Positions 52,643 to 61,315 of a stretch of 64,000 nt of DNA are shown here, piece after piece. The notes below the pieces were generated by a model that was given only the letters and a program-made list of their open reading frames with translations, had not been told where the DNA came from and did not search any database. Position numbers and translations under genes: made by a program. Source of the stretch: Streptococcus suis (lineage in GTDB: Bacteria; Bacillota; Bacilli; Lactobacillales; Streptococcaceae). Within the stretch, counting starts at the first letter, position 1. Each line of letters starts with the position of its first letter. The stretch spans positions 310,001 through 374,000 of the forward strand of contig NZ_JAEUXI010000001.1 in assembly GCF_016775005.1 (NCBI RefSeq), given 5' to 3'.

Positions 52643-53893
52643 TTATTCGTATCGCAAGGCCTCGATTGGATCAAGCTTAGATGCTTTGTTAGCAGGTAGT
52701 ACACCGAAGACCACTCCGACCAGGGCTGAGAAGGCTAAACTTCCCAAGACAACAGGGATGGAAATCTCTGCAGTCATGTTTTCTCCCATGATGTGGCTGG
52801 CATTTAACCCCCAAACGGTTACTTGGGCAATGATCAATCCAATCAATCCGCCCAAACTGGTCAGAACCATAGCTTCTATCAAGAACTGCATCAAGATATT
52901 TCCTCTGGTAGCTCCAAGAGCTTTTCGAAGGCCGATCTCACGGGTCCTCTCAGTAACGGATACCAGCATGATGTTCATAACACCGATACCACCTACCAAG
53001 AGGGAAATCCCTGCGACTGATCCGATGAAGAGCGTGACTCCTGACATTTGCTGTTTGAAATCGTCTAACATGGTTGACATATCAAAGATATCGTAGCGAG
53101 ATTCCTTAAGCCCTGTTGCTTGTGTCAAGTAGTCTGCTGCTGCAAGACCAACCTCACTGGCTCTTGTTACATCTTCCACATAAAGGTAGAGCGATGAGTT
53201 TTCCTTCATCCCTGTTTCTGCTGCCAACTGAGTATTGGTCATGACAGCATTACCGCCTGAGTTCATACCGTAAATGGCTGTTCCTGCTTTGGGATCCTTG
53301 TAAACTCCGACCACGAGGTAGGAATGTTGGTTCATATCTACAATTTGGTTGAGGGAGGCTTCTACTGTTCCAAATAGCTTTTCAGCCAAGGCTTGGTCCA
53401 ACATGATAATCCGTGAAAAACGAGAATAATCATTTTGGGTAAACTGACGACCGGCTAAGATTTCATATTTTTTCACATCAAAGAAGGATTGGCTAACCCC
53501 TGTGATGGTGACATTTTCTGCTTTCTTGCTACCGACTGAGATTTCAGACATAGTGTTGATACTGATGTAATAGTTGCTGACACCATCGATATCCAGCAAA
53601 CCTCGCAAGATATCTTCTGTCAAATCAGGTTCTTCTTCCGTAGAGACTTCTCCACCAGTAGAATAAAGAAATCCTCCAACACCACCTGTCTCAGTACCAA
53701 CGATTTGAGAAAAGTAGACCTGGACATTATTTTGGTCACCAGCCAGAGATTTTTCGATACTGCGCGACATTCCTGTTCCCATCGCTACAATAATCACAAC
53801 GGCTGCAACCCCAATGATAATTCCCAACATGGTCAAAAGAGAGCGCATTTTATGCGACAGGATGGATTTTAAGGCAAATTTCCAGTTTTCCAT
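52643..53893 (-). CDS. ABC transporter permease, MacB family
   Basis: The 416-residue protein has the MacB layout: a helix near the N-terminus (MLGIIIGVAAVVIIVAMGTGMS), a large extracellular domain (~45-285, with SISTMSEISVGSKK-like and GRQFTQNDYSRFSRIIML segments) and three C-terminal helices ending PANKASKLDPIEALRYE. It would export peptides or other compounds with the ATPase and HlyD-like partners. It overlaps the ATPase stop by 1 nt. Confidence 0.93.
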   Translation of the reverse strand: MENWKFALKSILSHKMRSLLTMLGIIIGVAAVVIIVAMGTGMSRSIEKSLAGDQNNVQVYFSQIVGTETGGVGGFLYSTGGEVSTEEEPDLTEDILRGLLDIDGVSNYYISINTMSEISVGSKKAENVTITGVSQSFFDVKKYEILAGRQFTQNDYSRFSRIIMLDQALAEKLFGTVEASLNQIVDMNQHSYLVVGVYKDPKAGTAIYGMNSGGNAVMTNTQLAAETGMKENSSLYLYVEDVTRASEVGLAAADYLTQATGLKESRYDIFDMSTMLDDFKQQMSGVTLFIGSVAGISLLVGGIGVMNIMLVSVTERTREIGLRKALGATRGNILMQFLIEAMVLTSLGGLIGLIIAQVTVWGLNASHIMGENMTAEISIPVVLGSLAFSALVGVVFGVLPANKASKLDPIEALRYE

Positions 53894-54588
53894 CAGCTAC
53901 CTCCCTTCCGTTTGTCTTCAGTGATAACACCATCGCGCAAGACAATCGTTCGACTAGCATAGGCAGCTATTTCGGGCTCGTGGGTTACCATGATAATGGT
54001 CTTGCCTTCTCGATTCAAATTGGTCAAGAGATCCATAATCTGCTGTCCTGTCTTGGTATCTAGGGCACCAGTTGGCTCATCTGCCAAGATAATAGCTGGT
54101 GAGTTGACCAAGGCACGCGCAATGGCAACCCGTTGCTTTTGTCCTCCCGATAATTCTGAAGGCAGGTGGGTCATCCGCTCAGATAACTCCACCTTTTCCA
54201 GCAACTGTTTGGCTAGCTCTTTTCGCTTGGCAGCTGGCAAACCTGCATAAATCAAGGGCAACTCCACATTCTGAAGAGCGTTCAATTTAGCTAGTAAAAA
54301 GAATTGTTGAAAGACAAAACCAATCTGATCATTTCGGACCTGAGCCAATTTTTTCTCAGATAACTGACTCACTTCCTGATCTTCTAGCCAATAATTGCCT
54401 GTTGTGGACCGATCAAGGAGACCGATAATGTTCATCAAGGTCGATTTCCCTGAACCAGATGGTCCCATAATGGCTAGAAATTCTCCTTCCTCAACCTCCA
54501 GATCTATATCTTTCAGTACACGGAGTTCTTGATCACCATTTTGGTAGCTTTTATTGATAGCGTGCAGCTTAATTAACTGTTTGGTCAT
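53893..54588 (-). CDS. ABC transporter ATP-binding protein, MacB/LolD type
   Basis: The 231-residue ATPase has Walker A GPSGSGKST (~44-52), Q-loop VFQQFFLL, signature LSGGQKQRVAIARA (~145), Walker B IILADEPTGALD and the switch His in MVTHEPE. The ATG at 54588 overlaps the end of the HlyD gene by 20 nt; a longer in-frame start further inside that gene lacks support. Middle gene of the exporter operon. Confidence 0.95.
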   Translation of the reverse strand: MTKQLIKLHAINKSYQNGDQELRVLKDIDLEVEEGEFLAIMGPSGSGKSTLMNIIGLLDRSTTGNYWLEDQEVSQLSEKKLAQVRNDQIGFVFQQFFLLAKLNALQNVELPLIYAGLPAAKRKELAKQLLEKVELSERMTHLPSELSGGQKQRVAIARALVNSPAIILADEPTGALDTKTGQQIMDLLTNLNREGKTIIMVTHEPEIAAYASRTIVLRDGVITEDKRKGGS

Positions 54589-55723
54589 AGGCTTCCACCT
54601 CTTTTCCTTCTTCGAGGGTGTTATTCGGATTTGAGATGACTTGGTCACCAACTGTTAGACCTGCCGTTACTTCCTGGTTAAGTGCATCTGCATTGCCTAA
54701 CTCAACCGCTACTCTCTTAGCCTTACCATCCACAATGGTCCACACATAGGTTCCATCGTCTCCATAGACAAGGGCTGATGTAGGCACAAGAATTGAACTG
54801 CTTGTATTGACTACTTCAATATTTACTGTAAAGCCTTGCTTGAGCTCTGCCATATCGCTCGTGATGGCAACTTTGAATGGGTACTTAGCACCACCTGTAC
54901 CGGTTCCACTTGTTGCGTCTGCTGTTTGGTTACCTTCTGGATAGTTTGAAATGTAGGTGATTTTTCCAGTCCATTCTTTATCTGGATATACCTTAGTACG
55001 GATACGCACTTCTTGATCGACTGCAAGGTTGGCTAAATCATATTCTGTCAAGCTACCTTTCACTTGGAGGCTTGATTGGTTAACAATATGCACCAAGGTT
55101 TGGCTAGTTGTGGATGATTTCGAAACTGATTGGTTTACTTCAACAACTGTACCAGCTACGGTTGAATTAACAGTGGCTTCTGTTACAGCTTGGTACGCTT
55201 TATCTACAGCCGCTTGTGCATCTGCATAAGCATCATTAAGATCTTGCAACTGCATGTCTACACTTCTCTGGGCAGATGAGGTTGCTTGGCTATCTGTAGC
55301 AGCATCACCTGTCAAATCAACTGTCTGTCCGTTGGTTTTGAGATCATAGATTTGACGTCCAACTTTGTCTCGCGCTCGAACTGCCGAATCTAAATTGCTT
55401 TGCAACTCAGAAGTATCATACTGAACCAAGGGTGTACCAACCTGAACCTGATCACCTTGAGCAACCAGCAAGCCTGTCAAGTCCCCTTTTGAAGAATCAT
55501 AGTAAACATACTGTTCCTCAGCTGCTGAGACAGTACCTGTCAAGAGCGTTGCTGAGGCGATGGAGCCTTCTGATACAACTGTATAGGTCAATGGCTCTTC
55601 ATAAGCACCTGCCGTGCTGGTTGTTGAACTCTGCGTCATAAAATAGCCTGCAGCCGCGAGTCCTGCTACCAGGACTCCCAAACTAGAAAAGAGCGCAATT
55701 TTTGCTTTCTTTGACTTTAACAT
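54569..55723 (-). CDS. HlyD/MacA-like efflux periplasmic-adaptor-type subunit
   Basis: The 384-residue protein has one N-terminal helix (IALFSSLGVLVAGLAAAGYFM), a lipoyl-like/barrel-sandwich part split by a short coiled coil (AQGDQVQVGTPLVQYDTSELQSNLDSAVRARDK; AVDKAYQAVTEATVNSTVAGTVVEVNQSVSK) and beta-barrel domains. In Gram-positives such subunits sit outside the membrane and work with a MacB permease. The ATG at 55723 follows AGGAGACA. First gene of the three-gene operon. Confidence 0.92.
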   Translation of the reverse strand: MLKSKKAKIALFSSLGVLVAGLAAAGYFMTQSSTTSTAGAYEEPLTYTVVSEGSIASATLLTGTVSAAEEQYVYYDSSKGDLTGLLVAQGDQVQVGTPLVQYDTSELQSNLDSAVRARDKVGRQIYDLKTNGQTVDLTGDAATDSQATSSAQRSVDMQLQDLNDAYADAQAAVDKAYQAVTEATVNSTVAGTVVEVNQSVSKSSTTSQTLVHIVNQSSLQVKGSLTEYDLANLAVDQEVRIRTKVYPDKEWTGKITYISNYPEGNQTADATSGTGTGGAKYPFKVAITSDMAELKQGFTVNIEVVNTSSSILVPTSALVYGDDGTYVWTIVDGKAKRVAVELGNADALNQEVTAGLTVGDQVISNPNNTLEEGKEVEAYDQTVN

Positions 55724-55761
55724 ATCTGTCTCCTTTTTCATTTTTAATCTGTGTTAAATAT

Positions 55762-55790
55762 ATAATACACCAACACAAGTTGAATTGCAA
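55762..55790 (-). promoter_or_regulatory. Promoter of the MacAB-like exporter operon
   Basis: Minus strand TTGCAA (55790-55785), 17 nt, TATTAT (55767-55762), 38 nt before the ATG. Confidence 0.6.
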
Positions 55791-55927
55791 GAATCTCTTT
55801 AAAAATATTCTACCAGAATTTCGACCAATTCCTCTTACACTTTTGTAAGCTTAACCAGGCGTAGCAAATTTCTGCCATTTTTTTCAAAAAACGATACAAT
55901 ACACTTAGATAATGAGGAGGTACTTTT

Positions 55928-57277
55928 ATGAAGGAATACGATATTATTGCAATTGGAGGGGGAAGCGGTGGTATCGCTACCCTAAATCGAGCTGCTAGTT
56001 ATGGTGCAAAAGCAGCCGTCATTGAAGCGAGTTTGCTTGGTGGAACTTGTGTCAACTTGGGTTGTGTTCCCAAAAAAATCATGTGGTATGGTGCCAATAT
56101 TGCAGAAGTATTTGACCACTACGGTGCAGAATATGGCTTCCAGGCAAGAGATGTGCAGTTTGATTTTGCAACTTTACGTGCTAACCGTGAAGCCTATATC
56201 CAACGATCACGCTCATCTTATACCACTACCTTTGACAAAAACAAGGTTGATGTTATCCAAGGCTATGCCCGCTTTCTAAGCAATAAACAATTGGAAGTTA
56301 ATGGGGAGATCTACACTGCCAAACATATTGTCATCGCAACTGGTGCCCAGCCTAGCATCCCCTCCATTCCAGGAGCGGAATTAGGTATTAGTTCTGACCA
56401 AGTATTTGGCTGGGAGGAGCTACCTACATCTGTCGCGATTATTGGAGCAGGTTATATTGCCGTAGAATTAGCTGGTGTTCTCCATCAATTTGGGGTTAAA
56501 ACCGATCTATTCGTCCGAAATGATCGCCCCCTTCGTAACTTTGACCGCTATATTACTGATGCCTTGATGGAAGAAATGGATCGTACCCATCTACAACTTC
56601 ATACTTTTAAAACACCAAGCCGACTGGAAAAAACAGAAGACGGTGCCATTACTATTCATTTCGAAGATGGAAGCAGTCACACCGCCCAAGAAGTGGTTTG
56701 GGCAATTGGCCGCAAGCCTAATAGCAATCAAATAGGATTGGAGAACACTGATATCCAAGTCCACCCATCTGGTCATATTGTCGTTGACGAATTTCAAGAA
56801 ACAGGTGTTGAAGGTGTTTATGCCCTTGGGGATGTGACTGGCGAGAAAGAATTGACTCCTGTTGCCATTAAGGCTGGACGCCTGCTTGCCGAGCGCCTGT
56901 TCAACCACCAAGACGGAGCAAAAATGGACTATACCTGCATTCCAACCGTAGTCTTTTCACATCCTGCAATTGGAACCGTAGGACTCACCGAGGAAGAAGC
57001 AATTAGCCACTATGGGGCTGATCAGGTAAAATCCTACACCTCAAGCTTTACTTCAATGTACACAGCCCTTGCCGACAACCGACAAGCAGCTAAATTTAAG
57101 CTGGTGACTGTAGGATCTGAAGAAAAAGTGGTCGGTCTACATGGAATTGGTTACGGTGTTGATGAGATGATCCAAGGATTTGCCGTTGCCATCAAGATGG
57201 GGGCAACAAAGGCAGACTTCGATGCAACTGTAGCTATCCATCCAACAGGTTCGGAAGAATTTGTCACCATGCGCTAA
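55928..57277 (+). CDS. gor: Glutathione-disulfide reductase
   Basis: The 449-residue flavoenzyme reduces oxidised glutathione with NADPH. It has the FAD motif [21 protein letters not shown], the redox-active [13 protein letters not shown] (Cys ~41 and ~46), the NADPH-binding [15 protein letters not shown] (~175), [17 protein letters not shown], and the C-terminal [17 protein letters not shown] with the catalytic His. TGAGGAGG precedes the ATG. Confidence 0.95.
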   Translation: MKEYDIIAIGGGSGGIATLNRAASYGAKAAVIEASLLGGTCVNLGCVPKKIMWYGANIAEVFDHYGAEYGFQARDVQFDFATLRANREAYIQRSRSSYTTTFDKNKVDVIQGYARFLSNKQLEVNGEIYTAKHIVIATGAQPSIPSIPGAELGISSDQVFGWEELPTSVAIIGAGYIAVELAGVLHQFGVKTDLFVRNDRPLRNFDRYITDALMEEMDRTHLQLHTFKTPSRLEKTEDGAITIHFEDGSSHTAQEVVWAIGRKPNSNQIGLENTDIQVHPSGHIVVDEFQETGVEGVYALGDVTGEKELTPVAIKAGRLLAERLFNHQDGAKMDYTCIPTVVFSHPAIGTVGLTEEEAISHYGADQVKSYTSSFTSMYTALADNRQAAKFKLVTVGSEEKVVGLHGIGYGVDEMIQGFAVAIKMGATKADFDATVAIHPTGSEEFVTMR

Positions 57278-57302
57278 AATTGTGACATCGGATTGGAAAA
57301 TC

Positions 57303-57331
57303 TTGACCCTGAGATGAGAATTTTTTATACT
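57303..57331 (+). promoter_or_regulatory. Promoter of bioY
   Basis: TTGACC (57303-57308), 17 nt, TATACT (57326-57331), 33 nt before the ATG. Confidence 0.7.
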
Positions 57332-57332
57332 A

Positions 57333-57364
57333 TTGTTACCTCATATTTTTAAAAAGGATAACAA
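57333..57364 (+). promoter_or_regulatory. Candidate BirA operator of bioY
   Basis: TTGTTA (57333-57338) and TAACAA (57359-57364) are inverted arms 20 nt apart, flanked inside by CC and GG, close to the Firmicute BirA site (TTGTTAACC ... GGTTAACAA). It covers the transcription start and ribosome binding site. Biotin-loaded BirA bound here would repress the transporter. Confidence 0.65.
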
Positions 57365-57901
57365 ATGAAACCATCAAAAGAAACAGCTTTTATCGCTATG
57401 GGCCTTGCCCTTCTCATCACCTTGTCACAAATCAGCATCCCAATCGGTATCATCCCTCTTACGCTTCAAACCTTTGCAGTTGCCCTGATTGCAAGTCTTT
57501 ACAAACCAAAGGCTGCTATGACCATTACAGGACTCTATCTACTTTTAGGGGCCATCGGTCTACCCGTATTCGCTGGCTTTAGCGGAGGCTTTGCAGCCTT
57601 GATTGGACCAACCGCTGGTTTTCTCTGGGGTTTCCTAGCCTTCTCAGGAGTAACTGCCAGTCTGACCCACTCTGACTCCAAACCATGGACAGTCTTTTTG
57701 GCAGCCCTAGTCGGCGATGCTATCTGTTTTGTCGCAGGCTGCGTCTTCTTTAAATACAACCTGGGCATTGACTGGGGACAAAGTATTAGTCTAACGGTTC
57801 TTCCCTTCCTCTTCCATGAAGGAATCAAACTTCTTTTGGTCAGTTTGATCCACAAAGGACTCCAACCGGTGCTAAAAAAAGAAGCCTACTTTAACAAGTA
57901 A
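57365..57901 (+). CDS. bioY: Biotin transporter BioY (ECF S component)
   Basis: The 178-residue membrane protein has six helices and the BioY signatures ITLSQISIPIGIIPLTLQTFAVALIASLY (~19-47), LLLGAIGLPVFAGFSGGFAALIGPTAGFLWGF (~60-90) and GDAICFVAGCVFF. It imports biotin, alone or with the shared ECF module. AAAAGGAT is the ribosome binding site and lies in the proposed BirA operator. Confidence 0.95.
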   Translation: MKPSKETAFIAMGLALLITLSQISIPIGIIPLTLQTFAVALIASLYKPKAAMTITGLYLLLGAIGLPVFAGFSGGFAALIGPTAGFLWGFLAFSGVTASLTHSDSKPWTVFLAALVGDAICFVAGCVFFKYNLGIDWGQSISLTVLPFLFHEGIKLLLVSLIHKGLQPVLKKEAYFNK

Positions 57902-57917
57902 GCTTCTTCTTTTAATT
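57877..57917. terminator. Bidirectional terminator between bioY and the PC4-like gene
   Basis: AAGAAGC ... GCTTCTT with inner TACTT/AAGTA pairing and a T-run; it overlaps both stop codons' surroundings. Confidence 0.8.
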
Positions 57918-58124
57918 TCGAAAGGCATCTAATAATACTTGGAATTCCTCATTGCTCAATGTAATGCCCTTGCCCATCTTGCTATGGTCTGGACTCCAAG
58001 TGCGAATGTCGTACTTAGCAGGGGCACCATTAAATGATACACGGTTCAATTCCTTGGTCCACCCCTTGTCATTCTCAGACAGGACCAACAATTTTTCCAC
58101 AATTTCAAATGTAAATTCTGCCAT
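57912..58124 (-). CDS. PC4/YdbC family single-strand nucleic acid-binding protein
   Basis: The 70-residue protein (FEIVEKLLVLSENDKGWTKELNRVSFNGAPAKYDIRTWSPDHSKMGKGITLSNEEFQVLLDAF) matches the bacterial YdbC branch of the PC4 coactivator fold; the W/Y-rich KYDIRTWSPD and GKGITLS segments are conserved. Lactococcal YdbC binds single-stranded DNA. AGGAGG precedes the ATG. Confidence 0.87.
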   Translation of the reverse strand: MAEFTFEIVEKLLVLSENDKGWTKELNRVSFNGAPAKYDIRTWSPDHSKMGKGITLSNEEFQVLLDAFRN

Positions 58125-58159
58125 TTTTTCCTCCTCACTTGATCAATTCGAAAAATACC

Positions 58160-58188
58160 TTGTTTTTTTATCCTAAATTGGATAAGAT
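58160..58188 (+). promoter_or_regulatory. Promoter with inverted repeat upstream of 58218-58544
   Basis: TTGTTT (58160-58165), 17 nt, TAAGAT (58183-58188). TTATCC-TAAATT-GGATAA (58168-58185) is a perfect inverted repeat lying in the spacer and touching the -10. Confidence 0.5.
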
Positions 58189-58217
58189 AATTATATCAAG
58201 ATTGAAAGGATTATGCT

Positions 58218-58544
58218 ATGAGAAATTTTCTGACCGTATTAGCCAAACATCTCTACCAATTTATCAGCCAGAAGGGAACTCATATCGAAGAGAATCCTGA
58301 AGAACTTGCAACTATCCTAGATACCATTCAACTGGCACTCTATAAAAAAGCAGCTATTCACGTGATTTATGGACAAAAGAGTTTTACTGGTGAAATCGTC
58401 AAATGGGATCCTGACAAAGAACGTTTAATCATGAAAAATTTCCAAAAAAATGTTTCGAGTTTGATTCAGTTGAGAGATATTAAGCGTATTTCTCTCCTTC
58501 CTGAAAGCATTCAAGAGACACAGAAAAAAGGTCATCTCCACTAA
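58218..58544 (+). CDS. Small protein of unknown function
   Basis: The 108-residue protein has a helical N-terminal part (~1-45) and a beta-rich part (HVIYGQKSFTGEIVKWDPDKERLIMKNFQKNVSSLIQLRDIKRISLL) that looks like a small barrel similar in pattern to YolD-like or Sm-like folds. I do not recognise the family. It has a ribosome binding site (GAAAGGATT) and is followed by a strong terminator, so it is likely expressed. Confidence 0.72.
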   Translation: MRNFLTVLAKHLYQFISQKGTHIEENPEELATILDTIQLALYKKAAIHVIYGQKSFTGEIVKWDPDKERLIMKNFQKNVSSLIQLRDIKRISLLPESIQETQKKGHLH

Positions 58545-58560
58545 GGGAGATGGCCTTTTT
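58524..58560. terminator. Bidirectional terminator between 58218-58544 and trhP2
   Basis: AAAAAGGTCATCTCC / GGGAGATGGCCTTTTT with a 5-nt loop and A/T runs. Confidence 0.88.
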
Positions 58561-59848
58561 AAGCTCGAATGGTCATGGACTGGCCATTGTCTTTATAGAG
58601 ATTAATCAAGCCAGACTGACAGGAACGAATCATATCTCCTGGACAAACTGGACGATCAAGCTTGATGGTCAAGAGCTCCATTGGTCGATTGGCTCTATCA
58701 ATTGGAAGCCCATCCTGGTCTCGCAGATCTTCCACCTTGGTCTCGAAATGACGGAACCCTGGACCATAGCACTCAATCGCCTCACCTTCTTTGATGACAT
58801 TGCGCTGGCGAATGGTCGCCCGCATGGTTTCAGGATCAAAGGAGACAACCTCTGCTACAAATTTATAACGTGGGATTTTCCGACGTGCTCCAAAAAGTTG
58901 CTCATCTTCCGATGGTGTCTGATAATAGAATCCTGTCGAAAGTTCCCGTTGGGCAACCTTCCAACATTCATCAATCAAATCCTGTTTGATGGCTTCAAAG
59001 GCTTCAGGGCTTTCAAGATAGGCATCCACAGCAGCCTTGTAGCAATTGGTTACCGTCGATACATAGTGAACAGATTTCATCCGGCCTTCAATTTTCAGGC
59101 TATCCACACCATTTTCAATCATGTCTGGAATATGCTCAATCATACACATGTCCACAGCAGACATGGAGAATTCCTCTGGAATCTGCCCCTGAACAGATTG
59201 ACGGCCATCTTCTTCTGTCACTTGGTAGAGATCATATTTCCAACGGCAGGACTGGCAGCAGCCGCCACGGTTGGCATCTCGGAAACTCATATGGTTGGAG
59301 AGAACACATCGCCCAGAATAAGAAATACACATAGCACCATGAACAAAGGCTTCAATTTCCACATCTGTCCGCTGACGAATCTGGGCAATCTCTTCCATGG
59401 ATACCTCTCGCGCCAAGACAACCCTGGTCAGCCCCATTTCCTTCCAAAATTCAAATGTTTCCACATTGGTTGAGGAAGCCTGAGTGGACAAGTGGATTTC
59501 CAAACCTGGTGCTTCTGCTGCACAGATAGCAATTAGAGCTGGGTCGGAAACAATCACGGCATCCAAGCCCATATCTCGTAGCTGGCAGAACCATTGACCT
59601 GCACCAATCTCATTGCCCTCATGGGTAACCATATTGGCCGCAACATAGACTTTGGCCCCTCTTTCATGGGCATAATCAATACCTTCCTGGAGTTCTTCCA
59701 TGGAGAAATTCCCTGCCCGGCTTCTCAATCCATAAGCCTGTCCACCGACAAAAACAGCATCAGCACCGTAATCGACAGCTACTTTCAACTTTTCCAATGT
59801 CCCTGCTGGTGACAATACCTCTGGACGTTTGAGTCGTTTTTTTTGCAT
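58559..59848 (-). CDS. U32 family tRNA hydroxylation protein, larger subunit (YrrO/TrhP2 type)
   Basis: The 429-residue U32 protein has RPEVLSPAGTLEKLKVAVDYGADAVFVGGQAYGLR at the N-terminus, EAFVHGAMCISYSGRCVLSNHMSFRDANRGGCCQSCRWKYDL (~165-205, cysteine cluster) and the SLKIEGRMKSVHYVSTV signature. TrhP proteins, with prephenate as cofactor source, make 5-hydroxyuridine at tRNA position 34. It starts 1 nt after the stop of its smaller partner. Confidence 0.92.
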   Translation of the reverse strand: MQKKRLKRPEVLSPAGTLEKLKVAVDYGADAVFVGGQAYGLRSRAGNFSMEELQEGIDYAHERGAKVYVAANMVTHEGNEIGAGQWFCQLRDMGLDAVIVSDPALIAICAAEAPGLEIHLSTQASSTNVETFEFWKEMGLTRVVLAREVSMEEIAQIRQRTDVEIEAFVHGAMCISYSGRCVLSNHMSFRDANRGGCCQSCRWKYDLYQVTEEDGRQSVQGQIPEEFSMSAVDMCMIEHIPDMIENGVDSLKIEGRMKSVHYVSTVTNCYKAAVDAYLESPEAFEAIKQDLIDECWKVAQRELSTGFYYQTPSEDEQLFGARRKIPRYKFVAEVVSFDPETMRATIRQRNVIKEGEAIECYGPGFRHFETKVEDLRDQDGLPIDRANRPMELLTIKLDRPVCPGDMIRSCQSGLINLYKDNGQSMTIRA

Positions 59849-59849
59849 C

Positions 59850-60779
59850 TTATTTTACCTTATCTTTATCAAATTCATAAAAACCAGTGTCTAATTCCCG
59901 GCCTTGGGGATGAAGACTTGCTACTTCTCTTGCCAATTGACTCGCCACTTCCGCTGAAAAGCTACCGCTTTCTAATAAGTCACGCGCCTGACAGAACAGA
60001 GAAACAATAGCGACAAAATCTTGACCTGGTGTAAATAGCCCATCTAATTTCCAATGGTCATAGCCCATCTCTAGCAACTCTTCCAGTTGTAAGAGCATGG
60101 AAATATCCTTGTCCTTGAAAATGTGGGTACCATGTAGGTCTTGAAAAATGGAATAATGGGTCTCGGGTTTACCCGGTTCCGATAGGAAGAGACCTTCTTT
60201 TTTGGATGCAACCTCTGAGTCCGCCTGAATAAAGTTATAATAGTTATCCAAGAGAGGCCGCTTGGAATGGTGGATGACCGATGGACCATAGACCAAAATT
60301 TCCCCTGGAATAGCCAAATTTTCACCAATGCTAGCTAGCTCTTCACGAGGCAATTCTCTTGCCAGAACAGCTTCTACCACACCATGGTCTTTCCAAAAAT
60401 TAACCTGCCGGCTCGAAGTGACAAACACAGAAGTGTCATAGATAATCGGAAATTGGTAACCATCTTTTTTGTTCTTATAAATCAGGCCTGTATCACCAAC
60501 CACCAAAAAATCTACTTGAATCTCCTCCATCAAGTCCAAAAATGCTGGAATAGCATCCATTTGTTCCTGATGAAAGAGACCGTTGGCCGCAACTGTCAGT
60601 GCTCGCCCAGACTGATGGACCAAGTCTGCCAACTCCCGCAATTCTTCCTGTGAATAAGAATGGGCTAATCGCAACCCGTAGGCTTCTTGTCCTACATAGA
60701 TCCGGTCCACACCTAGTTCCAATAATTGTTTTGCTTGATCGATTGATTCTGCTGTTGCAGTAAGGATTATTTTCTTCAT
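59850..60779 (-). CDS. U32 family tRNA hydroxylation protein, smaller subunit (YrrN/TrhP1 type)
   Basis: The 309-residue U32 protein begins KKIILTATAESIDQAKQLLELGVDRIYVGQEAYGLRLAHSYS and contains LVVGDTGLIY, LARELPREELASIGE and KLDGLFTPGQDFVAIV; it lacks the cysteine cluster of its partner. The ATG at 60779 lies 7 nt after a TGATATAAT extended -10 and has no Shine-Dalgarno; three earlier in-frame codons with ATG fall inside or upstream of the -10. A leaderless mRNA is predicted. B. subtilis encodes the same pair (YrrN-YrrO). Confidence 0.88.
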   Translation of the reverse strand: MKKIILTATAESIDQAKQLLELGVDRIYVGQEAYGLRLAHSYSQEELRELADLVHQSGRALTVAANGLFHQEQMDAIPAFLDLMEEIQVDFLVVGDTGLIYKNKKDGYQFPIIYDTSVFVTSSRQVNFWKDHGVVEAVLARELPREELASIGENLAIPGEILVYGPSVIHHSKRPLLDNYYNFIQADSEVASKKEGLFLSEPGKPETHYSIFQDLHGTHIFKDKDISMLLQLEELLEMGYDHWKLDGLFTPGQDFVAIVSLFCQARDLLESGSFSAEVASQLAREVASLHPQGRELDTGFYEFDKDKVK

Positions 60780-60786
60780 ATTGTAC

Positions 60787-60792
60787 ATTATA
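60787..60792 (-). promoter_or_regulatory. Extended -10 promoter of the trhP pair, 7 nt from the start codon
   Basis: Minus strand TGATATAAT, then GTACAAT and ATG; -35 region weak. Confidence 0.55.
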
Positions 60793-60874
60793 TCACAAAG
60801 ATTCACGACTGAAACTGAAAATTTTGGAAATTTGTCTGATTTTTACAGTATTTTGTAACCGTTTTGTAATCTAA

Positions 60875-60903
60875 TTGACATAAAAAACAATCAATGTTAT
60901 GGT
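60875..60903 (+). promoter_or_regulatory. Promoter of the DUF3270 gene
   Basis: TTGACA (60875-60880), 17 nt, TATGGT (60898-60903); TTTTGTAA is repeated twice just upstream (about 60850-60870). Confidence 0.55.
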
Positions 60904-60930
60904 ATTCTAAATAGGCATAAAGGAGACGAT

Positions 60931-61248
60931 ATGGCATTAAGAGACTATCGGCCTGACCTTAACCCGCATGAGATTAATTACCCGAAAGAGAAACAGGCTA
61001 GATTCCAAGAATATGAAACTCCCTCGGAAAATCGAGAGAGATTGCGTGAATTAGTATTTTTCATCAACATTGTGATATTCTGTATTATCACAGTTTTTTC
61101 TGCGTATATCTTTTTGTCAAATGACTTCCCAGTCTTCCTTTCCTTCTTACTTGCCATTCCATGTGGTGCTGGTGGTTTACGCTTGGTACAATGGGCACTT
61201 AAGAAGCAGAAGCAGAAGCAAAAGCAAACAAAACAAGTAAAAAAATAG
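60931..61248 (+). CDS. DUF3270-type small membrane protein
   Basis: The 105-residue protein has an N-terminal soluble part rich in charged residues (MALRDYRPDLNPHEINYPKEKQ...), two hydrophobic helices (~45-90) and a lysine/glutamine-repeat tail (KKQKQKQKQTKQVKK). This fits DUF3270, a streptococcal family of unknown function. AAAGGAG precedes the ATG. Confidence 0.8.
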   Translation: MALRDYRPDLNPHEINYPKEKQARFQEYETPSENRERLRELVFFINIVIFCIITVFSAYIFLSNDFPVFLSFLLAIPCGAGGLRLVQWALKKQKQKQKQTKQVKK

Positions 61249-61269
61249 GCAGCTCAGCTGCTTTTTTTG
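61247..61269 (+). terminator. Terminator of the DUF3270 gene
   Basis: GCAGC-TCA-GCTGC followed by T7. Confidence 0.8.
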
Positions 61270-61274
61270 TTGAG

Positions 61275-61315
61275 AAAAATCCCACTAGATTCATTCACCT
61301 AGTGGGATTTTAAAA
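61275..61315 (-). terminator. Terminator of the hprK-lgt-DUF948-ytxH operon
   Basis: Minus strand ATCCCACTAG / CTAGTGGGAT with a 10-nt loop and T5 tail, directly after the ytxH stop. Confidence 0.88.

Noticed and set aside
58550-59473. A 307-residue plus-strand frame opposite the larger U32 gene
   Set aside because: Antisense to the conserved U32 signature, with a composition rich in His, Phe and Ile typical of shadow frames.
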